Shown: positions 1-8,590, counted from the stretch's first letter. The stretch is 12,500 bases of DNA from Anaeromyces robustus (GCA_002104895.1 MCFG01000042.1:170001-182500); one strand, 5' to 3'. Notes: generated by a model from the sequence alone, not told the origin. Made by a program: numbers and translations.

Positions 1-2
1 AA

Positions 3-3000
3 AATTATAGTAATAAATATGACAAATATGGTGATATTTTAAAAATGGCATTAATTTACGATACCCCATTTAAGACCTTTAAATATCTTTTTCAGGAATG
101 TAAATATAAAAATTTAAACTATAAAATTGAAAGAAATAGTAAATCTACCACTCTAATACATTCATCTCTTTCTTTAAATAAATACAAAATATATGACTTT
201 TTAAAAAATAAAGGTGCTGATATTAATTTTATGGGTGATACAATAGATATTGACTTTACTTCAAAAAATATTAAATATCTTTTACATGATAATTTTAGAT
301 GTATCAATAAAATTAGAGATATATTAATTATTAATAATAAATTATCTTTATTAAGAAAAACTTTCGATTTATATATCTTTAATAATTCTTTTATTATTAA
401 TTTGCTTTCAATACGTAAAAATAATACATTACTATCTAAACAACAATTAAATGATATAATAATTAAAGAAAAAAGTAAAGCACCAATAAATAAATCATTA
501 TATAAAACAGCCATCCAAAATAATAATGATTCTGCAATAAATATTTTGATTCAAAATGATAATCGTGAACTTGATATCATTTTAAATGAATTATATCAAC
601 TGTTGAACCATAATGAAATAAAAATTAAAATATTAACTAGGAATATTTATAATGGGGAATTACCAATAAAAAATATTAATAATTCATATTTTTTAAAAAA
701 TCTATCAATAAATGAAAATATAAAAAAGCAGGTATTAAATCTAATTAAAATGAATGATGTTAATAAATTATGTCATTATATAAAAAATAATGATATATCT
801 TTATTATACTATAATAATTTACATTTTGATATTATTATGTATGCTATTGAAAATAATTGTTCACTAAAAATGATAAAATATTTAATTACTACCCTTAATT
901 ATAAATTAAATTATTTAATTAATTATAAAAATATTCTCAAATTACCACAAATATCTCCACTATATTTTGCTATTGAAAAAAATAATTTCAAAATAGCAAA
1001 ATTATTATTAAATTCTGGTGCCGATATTGATTATAAAATTGATAATAATAATAATAATAACATAATGGATATATTTTTATGTCATAATAACAAATTTCTC
1101 AATAATAAAGGCTCTACTAAGAAATTAATATTTTTATTAAATCATTATTATTATATCTCTCCTAAAAAATTTAACTACTATATCACAGAAATATGTAACA
1201 AATTTGATTATTTTATAGATATATTACAATATTATATTTATAATACTTCGTTTATATTAAAACTACTTCAGATTAACAAAAATAAAGAACAATTATCAGA
1301 TAAATCATTAAAAAAACTATTATATGAAAATGGAAAATCTACAAAAATAATTGTTGATTATAAATTATTTAATAATACTTATAATATTGAATCTTCTGAT
1401 ATTTTAGATATATACTTAAATTATTACTGGGATTGGAAGACGATATGTAATTTAAAAGAAAATATAATTTATAAATTATTAGGTAAAATTATATATTATG
1501 AAAATTATTCATTCATTGATATGTTTTTTAATTCCTGTTATTTAAATAATAAATCATTTTATATAGAAAATTTTATCTCTAATGAATATATATATAATTC
1601 ATATAATAAAAAATCATTATATTATTTTATATCAAGATTCTTTGATATAAAGATACTTGATTTTAAAGAGATAAATCTTGAACTTTTATTTTCAAATTTA
1701 TATTTATTATTATCTAATTCTGATAAATCACATTCTTGTATAGAAGAATTCAAATTATGTATAAATAAAATTTTAAAACATAAATCATTTAATTTAAATA
1801 ATTGTAATTTAAAAAATGTTTTTTTTCCACCAACAAAGTATGAATGGTCAATGAATGAAAATTTATATAATACATTAAAATGGTTAATTGATAAATTTCT
1901 AAACCATGAAGCATTAAATTTTAAAAGATTAAATTTTTTAAAAATCATTAAAATTCTATATAAAAATAAATTAATATTATTTTTTTTCAATACTTTATTT
2001 AATTGTAAAAGATTAAATATAAAAGAACTTAATTTCTACAATTTATTTAAATCAGTTTTAATAATAAATAATAAAAAATATATATATTATATTATGGAAA
2101 AATTATTAAATAATAAATCTTTCAATTTTGAAGATAAAATTATTTTCGAAAAAAGTTTATTAGCAATTGAAAAATTAGGATTAATTCAAAATAATTCAAC
2201 CTTTAGAAATTATTACATGGATAAAATATTAAATCACAAAAATTTAGATTATTCTAGTTTTCAACATTTGAAAAATTTTTTCATAACAATTAGTAAAACA
2301 AATAACAATTTTATAATTGACAATTTTGTAAGTGAGATGTTTAAACCAAAAAGATTCACACTTGAAAATTTTAATATGACACAAATAGAAGATATTTTAA
2401 TATCTCTTTGTTATATTAATAGCAATATTATTAATGATGATGATATTAATAATAATAATAAAAATAATAATATATTTATTATGAAATGGATCATTGAAAA
2501 ATATTTATCAAATTTCGATAATATATTATTATTCAATTTTGAAAATATATTATTATTGGCTAGTAAAAAAAATAATATTAATGTTATGACTTTAATAATA
2601 GAAAAAATATTAAATATAAAGTCATTGAATTTATTGAAAAAAATATTTTTTATTCGTTTAATAAAATTAAAATTATTAAATATTTTAGAAAAAAATGAAA
2701 AAGAAAATAACACATCATATTTTATATTATTATTAAATGTATTAATTAAATTACATTTACAAAATGTAATTATATATTTATTAGAAGATATAAAATTAAA
2801 CCACAATATTGATATAATAAGTAGAAAGGATAAAAATAATGAATATCCGATTATGGTTGCTTTAACTTCATATTCTACAAATTATATAAATGAATCTATA
2901 AATATTTTTAAATATTTATTAAATTATAATGTAAATTGGCATATTAAAGATATTTATGGTAATTCATTATTACAAATTGCTTTTAAAAATGAAAACTATT

Positions 3001-4556
3001 CTATTCTTAAAATATTATTAAATAGAGATATTGTAAAGAAATGGAAAATAAATATTTCTAATTCTTCTCCACTAATGAATGCCATATATTTAAATGATAT
3101 TGACATGGTAAAATATATCATTAAAAATAATTTAAATAATAATGATTATGATATTAATAACAATAAAAATAATTTAAATAATATTGATTATGATATTAAT
3201 AACAATAAAAATAATTATTATAATGATGATGATAAATGTAAAGATACCGATGAAAAAAATAAATATGAAGAAAGTGATATTTCATCTCATCATTTCACAC
3301 CATTAATATTATCCTATATATTAAATCATAATGAAATATTTGAATTTTTAATTTATCATTTAAATATGGATGAAATTAATAAATTTGATAAATATGAATA
3401 TAATATCTTACATTATGCTGTTCTTAAAAATGATACTAATACTATCTCAAAATTAATAAATCTAGGTATTAAAACTACGATAAGAAGAAATAATCAAAAT
3501 AATAATAATAATGATAATAATAATAATGATAATGATAACGATGATAATAATGATAAAAATAATGATAATAATAATGATAATTCTTTAGTAGGAAAATCAG
3601 CTTTAGATATTTGTATTTATTTAAAAAATAAATATATATTTTCAATGTTATTAAAATATCAAAATACTAAATCAATAAATGAATTCAATAATCATGGTGA
3701 AACTGTATTAATGACATTAATTAAAATGTCTCATTTTTCTTATAATGAAAAAATTGAATGGATGAATCAACTCATTTGTAAAGGTGCCAATCTTAACAGA
3801 ATTAATAAAAATGGGAAATTTTTATTAAATTATGCATTTGATACAAAATCAAAACCTTTAATTTATTTTTTATTGAAAAAGGGTGCAAATATTAATAAGA
3901 AAAACCATTTCCTTGAATCTTCTTTAACTTATGTTATTAATCATTGTGACATTGAGATGACTAAATTATTAGCAAAATACAATCCATCTCTTTTTACTGA
4001 AGATATTATAAAAACGATTATTGAACAAAATAAATTTAATTTAATAAAAGTTTTAATTCCAAAATATATAGATATTAATCGAAAAAATGGAAATGATCTT
4101 AATATTGCACTTAAAACTGGAAATATACAAATTATTGAATATTTTATAAATTTAACTTGTTCACTTAATAACACTATTCTTACTAATATTGAAAATATAA
4201 CTTATTTTGATGTTGATATATTAAAAATAGTTCTTAAAAAATTCAAAATAAATATTAATGCAAAAATTAAAAATGGCAATACTCTTATAGATTATGCCCT
4301 TTTATTTAAAAACAAAAATGTAGTACAATATCTAATAGAACATGGTGCTAATTTAAATAAAAAAAATGATTATGGAAATACACCATTAATACATGCAGTT
4401 AAATATAATAATGATATATCAATTATTCGGGAATTAATTAATAATGGCTCAGATATTAATGTAAAAAATAATTTAAGAGAAACAGTACTTCAAATAGAAA
4501 ATAAAAAGGAAAATAAGAATATTGAAATAATAAATTACTTAAAATCTATTGGATAA
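3..4556 (+). CDS. Giant ankyrin-repeat protein, 5'-partial (3' end complete)
   Basis: The frame runs from the left edge to the TAA at 4554-4556: 1503 codons from the ATG at 45, plus 14 open codons before it. Those codons (..DKYGDILK) complete the first helix of an ankyrin repeat of which Met45 is an internal residue, so the true start probably lies upstream; ATG45 does have a good context (A at -3, G at +4). Numbering from that Met, ankyrin-like units are visible at about 34-65, 231-331, 931-1035, 1083-1149, 1182-1372 and 1406-1503, with signatures such as GADIN, GANLN, GANINKK and GNTPLIHA. Residues 571-870 hold a different repeat. Asn/Asp-rich insertions fall between repeats (about 1026-1060 and 1149-1179). 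No signal peptide, catalytic domain or convincing membrane segment is seen. Ankyrin arrays bind proteins; the partner cannot be told. Codons end almost only in A/T. The family assignment is secure, the function is not. Confidence 0.9.
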   Translation, partial: NYSNKYDKYGDILKMALIYDTPFKTFKYLFQECKYKNLNYKIERNSKSTTLIHSSLSLNKYKIYDFLKNKGADINFMGDTIDIDFTSKNIKYLLHDNFRCINKIRDILIINNKLSLLRKTFDLYIFNNSFIINLLSIRKNNTLLSKQQLNDIIIKEKSKAPINKSLYKTAIQNNNDSAINILIQNDNRELDIILNELYQLLNHNEIKIKILTRNIYNGELPIKNINNSYFLKNLSINENIKKQVLNLIKMNDVNKLCHYIKNNDISLLYYNNLHFDIIMYAIENNCSLKMIKYLITTLNYKLNYLINYKNILKLPQISPLYFAIEKNNFKIAKLLLNSGADIDYKIDNNNNNNIMDIFLCHNNKFLNNKGSTKKLIFLLNHYYYISPKKFNYYITEICNKFDYFIDILQYYIYNTSFILKLLQINKNKEQLSDKSLKKLLYENGKSTKIIVDYKLFNNTYNIESSDILDIYLNYYWDWKTICNLKENIIYKLLGKIIYYENYSFIDMFFNSCYLNNKSFYIENFISNEYIYNSYNKKSLYYFISRFFDIKILDFKEINLELLFSNLYLLLSNSDKSHSCIEEFKLCINKILKHKSFNLNNCNLKNVFFPPTKYEWSMNENLYNTLKWLIDKFLNHEALNFKRLNFLKIIKILYKNKLILFFFNTLFNCKRLNIKELNFYNLFKSVLIINNKKYIYYIMEKLLNNKSFNFEDKIIFEKSLLAIEKLGLIQNNSTFRNYYMDKILNHKNLDYSSFQHLKNFFITISKTNNNFIIDNFVSEMFKPKRFTLENFNMTQIEDILISLCYINSNIINDDDINNNNKNNNIFIMKWIIEKYLSNFDNILLFNFENILLLASKKNNINVMTLIIEKILNIKSLNLLKKIFFIRLIKLKLLNILEKNEKENNTSYFILLLNVLIKLHLQNVIIYLLEDIKLNHNIDIISRKDKNNEYPIMVALTSYSTNYINESINIFKYLLNYNVNWHIKDIYGNSLLQIAFKNENYSILKILLNRDIVKKWKINISNSSPLMNAIYLNDIDMVKYIIKNNLNNNDYDINNNKNNLNNIDYDINNNKNNYYNDDDKCKDTDEKNKYEESDISSHHFTPLILSYILNHNEIFEFLIYHLNMDEINKFDKYEYNILHYAVLKNDTNTISKLINLGIKTTIRRNNQNNNNNDNNNNDNDNDDNNDKNNDNNNDNSLVGKSALDICIYLKNKYIFSMLLKYQNTKSINEFNNHGETVLMTLIKMSHFSYNEKIEWMNQLICKGANLNRINKNGKFLLNYAFDTKSKPLIYFLLKKGANINKKNHFLESSLTYVINHCDIEMTKLLAKYNPSLFTEDIIKTIIEQNKFNLIKVLIPKYIDINRKNGNDLNIALKTGNIQIIEYFINLTCSLNNTILTNIENITYFDVDILKIVLKKFKININAKIKNGNTLIDYALLFKNKNVVQYLIEHGANLNKKNDYGNTPLIHAVKYNNDISIIRELINNGSDINVKNNLRETVLQIENKKENKNIEIINYLKSIG
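1759..2655 (+). repeat. Coding array of about eight divergent helical repeats (ILNHKxLNF-type) inside the ankyrin protein
   Basis: A motif of the form I-x-K-hydrophobic-L-N-x-K-S/x-h-N/D-h recurs at about residues 571 (INKILKHKSFNL), 614 (IDKFLNHEALNF), 646 (FNTLFNCKRLNI), 682 (MEKLLNNKSFNF), 723 (MDKILNHKNLDY), 760 (VSEMFKPKRFTL), 815 (IEKYLSNFDNIL) and 851 (IEKILNIKSLNL), numbered from the Met at 45. Spacings are 32 to 55 residues. The stretch lacks the ankyrin TPLHxA and GAD signatures, yet hydrophobic helices such as NILLLASKK and NVMTLIIEK alternate with the motif, as in a helical solenoid. It may be ankyrin-derived with the hairpin loop replaced. The repetition is directly visible; the fold is inferred. 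Confidence 0.65.
3126..3209 (+). repeat. 42-bp in-frame tandem duplication in the ankyrin gene
   Basis: Two adjacent 42-bp units (3126-3167 and 3168-3209) differ at one base, which turns an AAT (Asn) codon into ATT (Ile). Each encodes 14 residues, NNLNNxDYDINNNK. Because 42 is a multiple of three the frame is kept. The unit lies in an Asn-rich, probably loop insertion between ankyrin-like repeats, where length change is tolerated. The near identity suggests a recent duplication. Confidence 0.9.
3489..3581 (+). repeat. Asn/Asp-rich low-complexity tract (AAT/GAT codons)
   Basis: Thirty-one consecutive codons encode only Asn and Asp apart from one Gln and one Lys. They come from an imperfect (AAT/GAT)n microsatellite in frame. 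The tract interrupts an ankyrin region just after the motif ISKLINLGIK and before GKSALDICIYL, so it is probably a disordered loop expansion rather than a domain. Confidence 0.9.
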
Positions 4557-4656
4557 CAAATAAAAGAATAAAATTATTTTTGTATTATAAAAATAACTAA
4601 ATAGTATATATATATTATTAAAGGTTATTATATATCATCTCTTAGTTCTTTATCTA
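4557..4656 (+). promoter_or_regulatory. 3' flank of the ankyrin gene with candidate polyadenylation signals
   Basis: Two AATAAA hexamers lie just after the stop codon, at 4559-4564 and 4567-4572, followed by a T-rich run (ATTATTTTTGTATTAT). They would serve as a polyadenylation signal and downstream element. In DNA this rich in A and T the hexamer occurs by chance very often, so only its position supports the call. Confidence 0.3.
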
Positions 4657-4928
4657 TTAATTGTAAAATCTTGGACGATTAATTCTATTTAAAAAGATAT
4701 TCAAAACATAGAATGCTTGCGACTCAGATATCTCTTCTACTTTGGTCTCTTGATTATGCGAATCAGTAGGCTTTTCCACTTTTCCACTGACTTAACTACC
4801 GCGGGAGGTATCTCGCTGCTCTTTTTATAAGTCTCTAATTTCTCACTTGTACACCTGCAGCCAGTCAGCAACATTCCTAAAGCACTAACAAGAAGTATAC
4901 TGTTCTGTTTGTTCAATATGTTAATCAT
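4657..4928 (-). pseudogene. Small bacterial-type lipoprotein gene, frameshifted by an 8-bp duplication
   Basis: Reading leftward from the ATG at 4928-4926, the product starts with a bacterial lipoprotein signal: a short N-region with Lys7, a hydrophobic core (SILLVSALGMLL) and lipobox L-T-G-C with the lipidated Cys at residue 24, then a polar region with a Pro-Pro at about 41-42. As it stands the frame ends at a TAG at 4739-4737 (63 residues), with a basic, unlike-the-rest tail. A second frame is open from 4791 to the TAA at 4659-4657, and the two are separated by a perfect tandem copy of GTGGAAAA. Reading with one copy joins them into 87 codons with a hydrophilic, Glu-rich middle and an end in RPRFYN. 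G+C is about 41% at 4741-4920, against under 20% in the neighbouring gene. The family is not recognised. Small phage (Rz1-like) or secretion-system lipoproteins share only size and lipobox. Origin by transfer from a bacterium is inferred. A weak AAAG sits before the ATG; no other bacterial gene is next to it. Confidence 0.6.
4772..4787 (-). repeat. 8-bp perfect tandem duplication (GTGGAAAA x2) that shifts the lipoprotein frame
   Basis: On the minus strand GTGGAAAA occurs at 4787-4780 and again at 4779-4772. The first copy is in phase with the start at 4928 (codon 48 begins at 4787); the second is in phase with the downstream frame that ends at 4657. An 8-bp gain therefore explains the frame change exactly, which is typical of replication slippage. 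Confidence 0.85.
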
Positions 4929-5330
4929 TTATTATGTCTTTGTTTATATCGATTATGGTCTGTCTTATATTACTAATATATATTATTTGAAAATTTTTCT
5001 TTTGTTATAGTTATTAATTTTTACTAACTATAAAAAGTCAATGTTAAAAACAACAAATTTTTTATTTTAATGTAATAAAATTAACTTTCATTTATATTAT
5101 TTGTTTTATTTCGAGTATAGATATAATATAAATTGAATTTCTGAATTTCAATTATTAATTTAAAATTATTGAAATAAAGTTAATTAAATAGTACATAATT
5201 TCACTAATTTAATATTTTAGTAACAATATGTAAAACAAATTAAATTTTTAGTTGTTTCTATTAGTTTAATTTATATATACATTACTCATTAATCTTTCTT
5301 CTTGATATCTTTATAATTATTATTAATTAT
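4929..5330. other. AT-rich spacer, no gene seen
   Basis: About 400 bases hold stop codons in all frames and no RNA gene that can be recognised. G+C is still raised to about 4955 (GATTATGGTCTGTC), suggesting the foreign island extends slightly past the lipoprotein start, and then falls to the local background. The 12-mer ATATATATTATT occurs on both sides of the island (4608-4619 and 4976-4987), but it is low complexity. Confidence 0.5.
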
Positions 5331-5361
5331 TATTTATTTATTTATTAATTAATTAATTAAT

Positions 5362-5412
<51 letters not shown>

Positions 5413-5417
5413 TTATA

Positions 5418-5456
<39 letters not shown>

Positions 5457-5500
5457 ATTATAATTATAATTATTATAATTATTGTAATTATTATTATTAT
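5331..5500. repeat. Compound microsatellite (TTTA)n / (TTAA)n then (ATT)n
   Basis: TTTA and TTAA tetranucleotides run to about 5414 and pass into ATT/TTA triplets with ATAATT interruptions up to about 5500. Here the plus strand carries the T-rich form, the reverse of the AAAT arrays further right. Confidence 0.9.
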
Positions 5501-5690
5501 GAGATATAATATTATCCTAATATTATAAAAAAAATAATTCAATATTGAATAATCTAAATAACTGTTATTTAAACAGTATGGTTAATAATAAATTAAGAAA
5601 AATATTATAAATATTTAAAGAAAATAATAAATCGAAATTTTTTTATAATTAAACAAAATAAAATAAATAAATTATTTGAATAATAGTTAA

Positions 5691-6003
5691 AAAAAGAATA
5701 TTATCATATGTTAATAGATTTAATATTAATTTAACATATAAAGTATAAAATAATTATCAAAAAAGAATATTATCATATGTTAATAAATTAACATTAATTT
5801 AACATATAAAATAATTACCAAGAAAGAATATTATCATATGTTTATAGGTTAACATTAATTTAACATATAAAATAATTATCAAGAAAGAATATTATCATAT
5901 GTTTATAGGTTAACATTAATTTAACATATAAAATAATTACCAAGAAAGAATATTATCATATGTTTATAGGTTAACATTAATTTAACATATAAAATAATTA
6001 TCA
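5691..6003. repeat. Five-unit 61-bp minisatellite with internal inverted repeats
   Basis: The units are 5691-5759 (69 bp, with an 8-bp insertion), 5760-5820, 5821-5881, 5882-5942 and 5943-6003. The last three are nearly identical. Each unit contains ATATGTT followed after about 19 bases by AACATAT, so each can form a stem; in units 1 and 2 the arms extend to 9 bases (ATATGTTAA / TTAACATAT). Unit ends alternate ATTATCA, ATTACCA, ATTATCA, ATTACCA, ATTATCA, suggesting growth by two-unit blocks. There are no unique spacers and no reading frame. Confidence 0.92.
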
Positions 6004-6099
6004 CTATTTATTTTATTTACAAAGATTAGATTAAATATTTATAAATAAAAAGGTTAGAATAAAGATAATATAAAAAAATTATTTATATTAATAATGTAA

Positions 6100-6120
6100 A
6101 AAATAAATAAATAAAATATA

Positions 6121-6175
<55 letters not shown>

Positions 6176-6201
6176 ATTAATACATAAATAAATAAATAAA
6201 A
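6100..6201. repeat. (AAAT)n microsatellite
   Basis: An AAAT/TAAA tetranucleotide array is almost unbroken at 6121-6177, with imperfect flanks. The plus strand carries the A-rich form. Confidence 0.9.
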
Positions 6202-6499
6202 TTGTTTAATATGTAAATTTTAACCAAATAAAGATATAACAGAAAAGGATACATTTTGTAAAAGTATAAATAGATATGAAAGTTAATGTAATACAGTGTA
6301 ACAATTTAATATAATAATATAATATTTAAATATTAATAAACATAAATTTAACTATAAACAAAAAATAATAATAACAATTATATATAATAAATTATAATTT
6401 TGTTTTATATAATTATAAAGAACAAAAAAAAAAATAAAATAATTAAATAATTTAATATATTACTAATAACGGCAGTAAAATTAATAAAGATTGAATTTA

Positions 6500-6500
<1 letters not shown>
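6202..6500. other. AT-rich spacer, no gene seen
   Basis: This stretch has very low G+C with dispersed A runs and stop codons in every frame. No RNA gene, conserved motif or repeat unit is recognised. Confidence 0.5.
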
Positions 6501-6539
<39 letters not shown>

Positions 6540-6640
6540 TATAATAATAATAATAATAATAATTATAATAATAATAATAATAATAAAATAATAATAATAA
6601 TAATAATAATAAATAATAAAAAATAATTAATAATATTAAT
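6501..6640. repeat. (AAT)n trinucleotide array with interruptions
   Basis: ATA/AAT triplets run nearly without break to about 6612, interrupted by AATT and AAAATA. The plus strand has no C at all from 6474 to 6674. Confidence 0.9.
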
Positions 6641-6909
6641 GAAAAAAAAAATAATAATGAAAAGTAATAATAATCATAATAATAATAATAAAAATGAATA
6701 ATATAAATATATAAATAGTAAAATAGTAATAATAATAATAGTTAATAAATTAAATAATAATAATATTTTAATTTGATGATATTAATTTTGTAATACTATT
6801 TCAATATGTAATTTATAATACATCGAAAATTATATTTGTTTCAATTTAGGTGTTACTAATAAATTCAAAACAAAAAATGGAGTGAAAATTTAATTCAATA
6901 AAAATTAAT
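6641..6909. other. AT-rich spacer with degenerate AAT triplets
   Basis: Degenerate AAT triplets fade into ordinary AT-rich sequence. The part at 6819-6890 is slightly richer in G and C but has no open frame of note. Confidence 0.45.
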
Positions 6910-6911
6910 AA

Positions 6912-6987
<76 letters not shown>

Positions 6988-7040
6988 AAATAAATAAATA
7001 ATAAATAAATAAATAAATAAATGGATAAATGAATGAATTA
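6910..7040. repeat. (AAAT)n microsatellite
   Basis: A long AAATA array is almost perfect to about 6982, then interrupted by AATAATAAAT units and ending in ATGGATAAATGAATGAAT variants. C is absent from the plus strand between 6897 and 7053. Confidence 0.9.
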
Positions 7041-7614
7041 ATAGTAAATTAATCTTATTATTATATGTTATTAATTAGTATTATATTAAGAATATAATAA
7101 CAATATAATTTTAATATAACTAAATATTTTTTAAATTCACAGATTGATTTATAATTTATTGAAATGTAATTTATTTAAATTATTTAAATTAGAAATATAT
7201 AGATAATAAATTATTTTAAAATATTAGAAGAATATTAGTTAATAATTATATGTGGTACATATAATAAAATATAAAACTTTAATATAATATATTTTGTCAA
7301 TCAAAATATATCCATAAAAAGTTTTTATTAAATATAAAAAATTTTTTATTTGGAAAATATTATTAATTAAATGTTATATATTTGAATGTAAATAAATATA
7401 TTATAAATATTATATGCATTGTATGACGTTTTATTTGTATTAATAATCTACTTCCAGTATAATACAATATATTAATTTAAATAAATAATATTTTTTTTCA
7501 AAGAGGGTTATGATTATAAAATAGTAAAATGAATAATAATATATTATTAAATAATATTAATAATATATTGATATTATATTATTACAGAGCAAAGTTTTTG
7601 GTAAACTTTTATTT
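7041..7614. other. AT-rich spacer with one small perfect hairpin
   Basis: No gene is supportable in these roughly 570 bases. A 7-bp perfect inverted repeat, AAAGTTT at 7591-7597 and AAACTTT at 7603-7609 with loop TTGGT, lies near the right end. Such a hairpin can arise by chance in this composition. Confidence 0.45.
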
Positions 7615-7672
7615 AATAATAATTAATAATAATAATAATAAATAATTAAAAATAATAAATAAAAATAAAAAT

Positions 7673-7727
<55 letters not shown>

Positions 7728-7770
7728 AATAAATAAATAAATAAATAGATAAATAAGTAAATAAATAAAT
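7615..7770. repeat. (AAT)n passing into (AAAT)n microsatellite
   Basis: AAT triplets, perfect at about 7675-7719, pass directly into AAAT tetramers at about 7719-7770 with AGATAAATAAGT variants. Confidence 0.85.
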
Positions 7771-7930
7771 AAAACAAATATTGTTGCAATACTATATAAA
7801 TAGTAAATAAATAAATAAATAGATAAATAAGTAAATAAATAAATAAAACAAATATTGTTGCAATACTATATAAATAGTAAATAAATAAATAAATAGATAA
7901 ATAAATAAGTAAATAAATAAATAAATGAAT
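7728..7930. repeat. 74-bp tandem duplication embedded in AAAT sequence
   Basis: The non-repetitive core AAACAAATATTGTTGCAATA, followed by CTATATAAATAGT, occurs at about 7772 and again 74 bases later at about 7846. Each core is followed by the same AAAT block carrying the variants ATAGATAAATAAGT. A third copy of that variant block precedes the first core (7741-7770). The last copy has gained one extra AAAT. This shows duplication of a whole segment, not slippage of AAAT alone. Confidence 0.9.
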
Positions 7931-8138
7931 AAAAACTAATAAATAAATAATAAAATATATTATTATATATCATTCATATATATAAGCAATAATGAAATTA
8001 ATCAATCAAATTATAAATAATTAAATGAATAAATGTATAAGTGAATAAATAAACAAATAAATAAATAAATTAATAAATTAATAAATCATCTCGTTTGTTG
8101 GTGGTGAATATAAATTATATATATATTTGAAATTTGAT

Positions 8139-8142
8139 AAAA

Positions 8143-8217
<75 letters not shown>

Positions 8218-8220
8218 ATA
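8139..8220. repeat. (AAAT)n microsatellite, about 20 units
   Basis: Perfect AAAT repetition runs for about 80 bases and ends in AGATGATAATAAT. Confidence 0.92.
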
Positions 8221-8271
8221 GATGATAATAATAAAAATTAATATAAATTGATTTATGTAATAAAATTTAAT

Positions 8272-8274
<3 letters not shown>

Positions 8275-8305
<31 letters not shown>
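8275..8305. repeat. Poly(T) tract, 31 bases
   Basis: An uninterrupted run of 31 T is followed by A6. It could be a nucleosome-excluding dA:dT tract, a poly(A) tail remnant of a retrocopy on the minus strand, or simple slippage. No retroelement body is seen next to it. Confidence 0.9.
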
Positions 8306-8315
<10 letters not shown>

Positions 8316-8558
8316 AAATAAAAAAAATAAATATTATAAAAAGATTTTTACTTTTAAAGATTTATATAATTTAATAATTATTGTTATTATTCATTTTATT
8401 TTCTTTTTCTTTCTATTTTAATTAGAAGAAAAAATAACAAAGAATAATAAATAAAACAAACTCCCTTCAAAATAAAAGATAATTGAAAATAAAATAAATC
8501 TTTGATACCTTATTAAATAAGATGCAAATATTTAATTAAAAAAGGTATAATAAAACAG

Positions 8559-8562
<4 letters not shown>

Positions 8563-8590
<28 letters not shown>
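8563..8590. repeat. Poly(T) tract, 28 bases
   Basis: An uninterrupted run of 28 T starts just after the sequence CAGTAGC. A short palindrome CTTATTAAATAAG sits about 50 bases to its left (8509-8521). No coding remnant flanks it. Confidence 0.9.

Noticed and set aside
119-4174. Minus-strand frames of 77-131 codons inside the ankyrin gene
   Set aside because: They are antisense to a convincing long coding frame and rich in Leu/Ile/Phe/Asn as expected from AT-rich complement.
3-4556. Large DNA virus origin suggested by an ankyrin protein in AT-rich DNA
   Set aside because: A 5-kb gap of microsatellites and a minisatellite is unlike compact viral genomes, and no viral core gene is present.
4657-4928. 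Rz/Rz1 phage spanin pair
   Set aside because: Rz1 is usually nested in or overlaps a longer Rz frame. No such frame is open here, and no other lysis gene is present.
4608-4987. 12-bp direct repeats (ATATATATTATT) flanking the lipoprotein island as a target-site duplication
   Set aside because: The sequence is low complexity and expected many times in this window; no transposon ends accompany it.
5691-6003. CRISPR-like array
   Set aside because: The whole 61-bp unit repeats without unique spacers, and the context is eukaryotic; it is a minisatellite.
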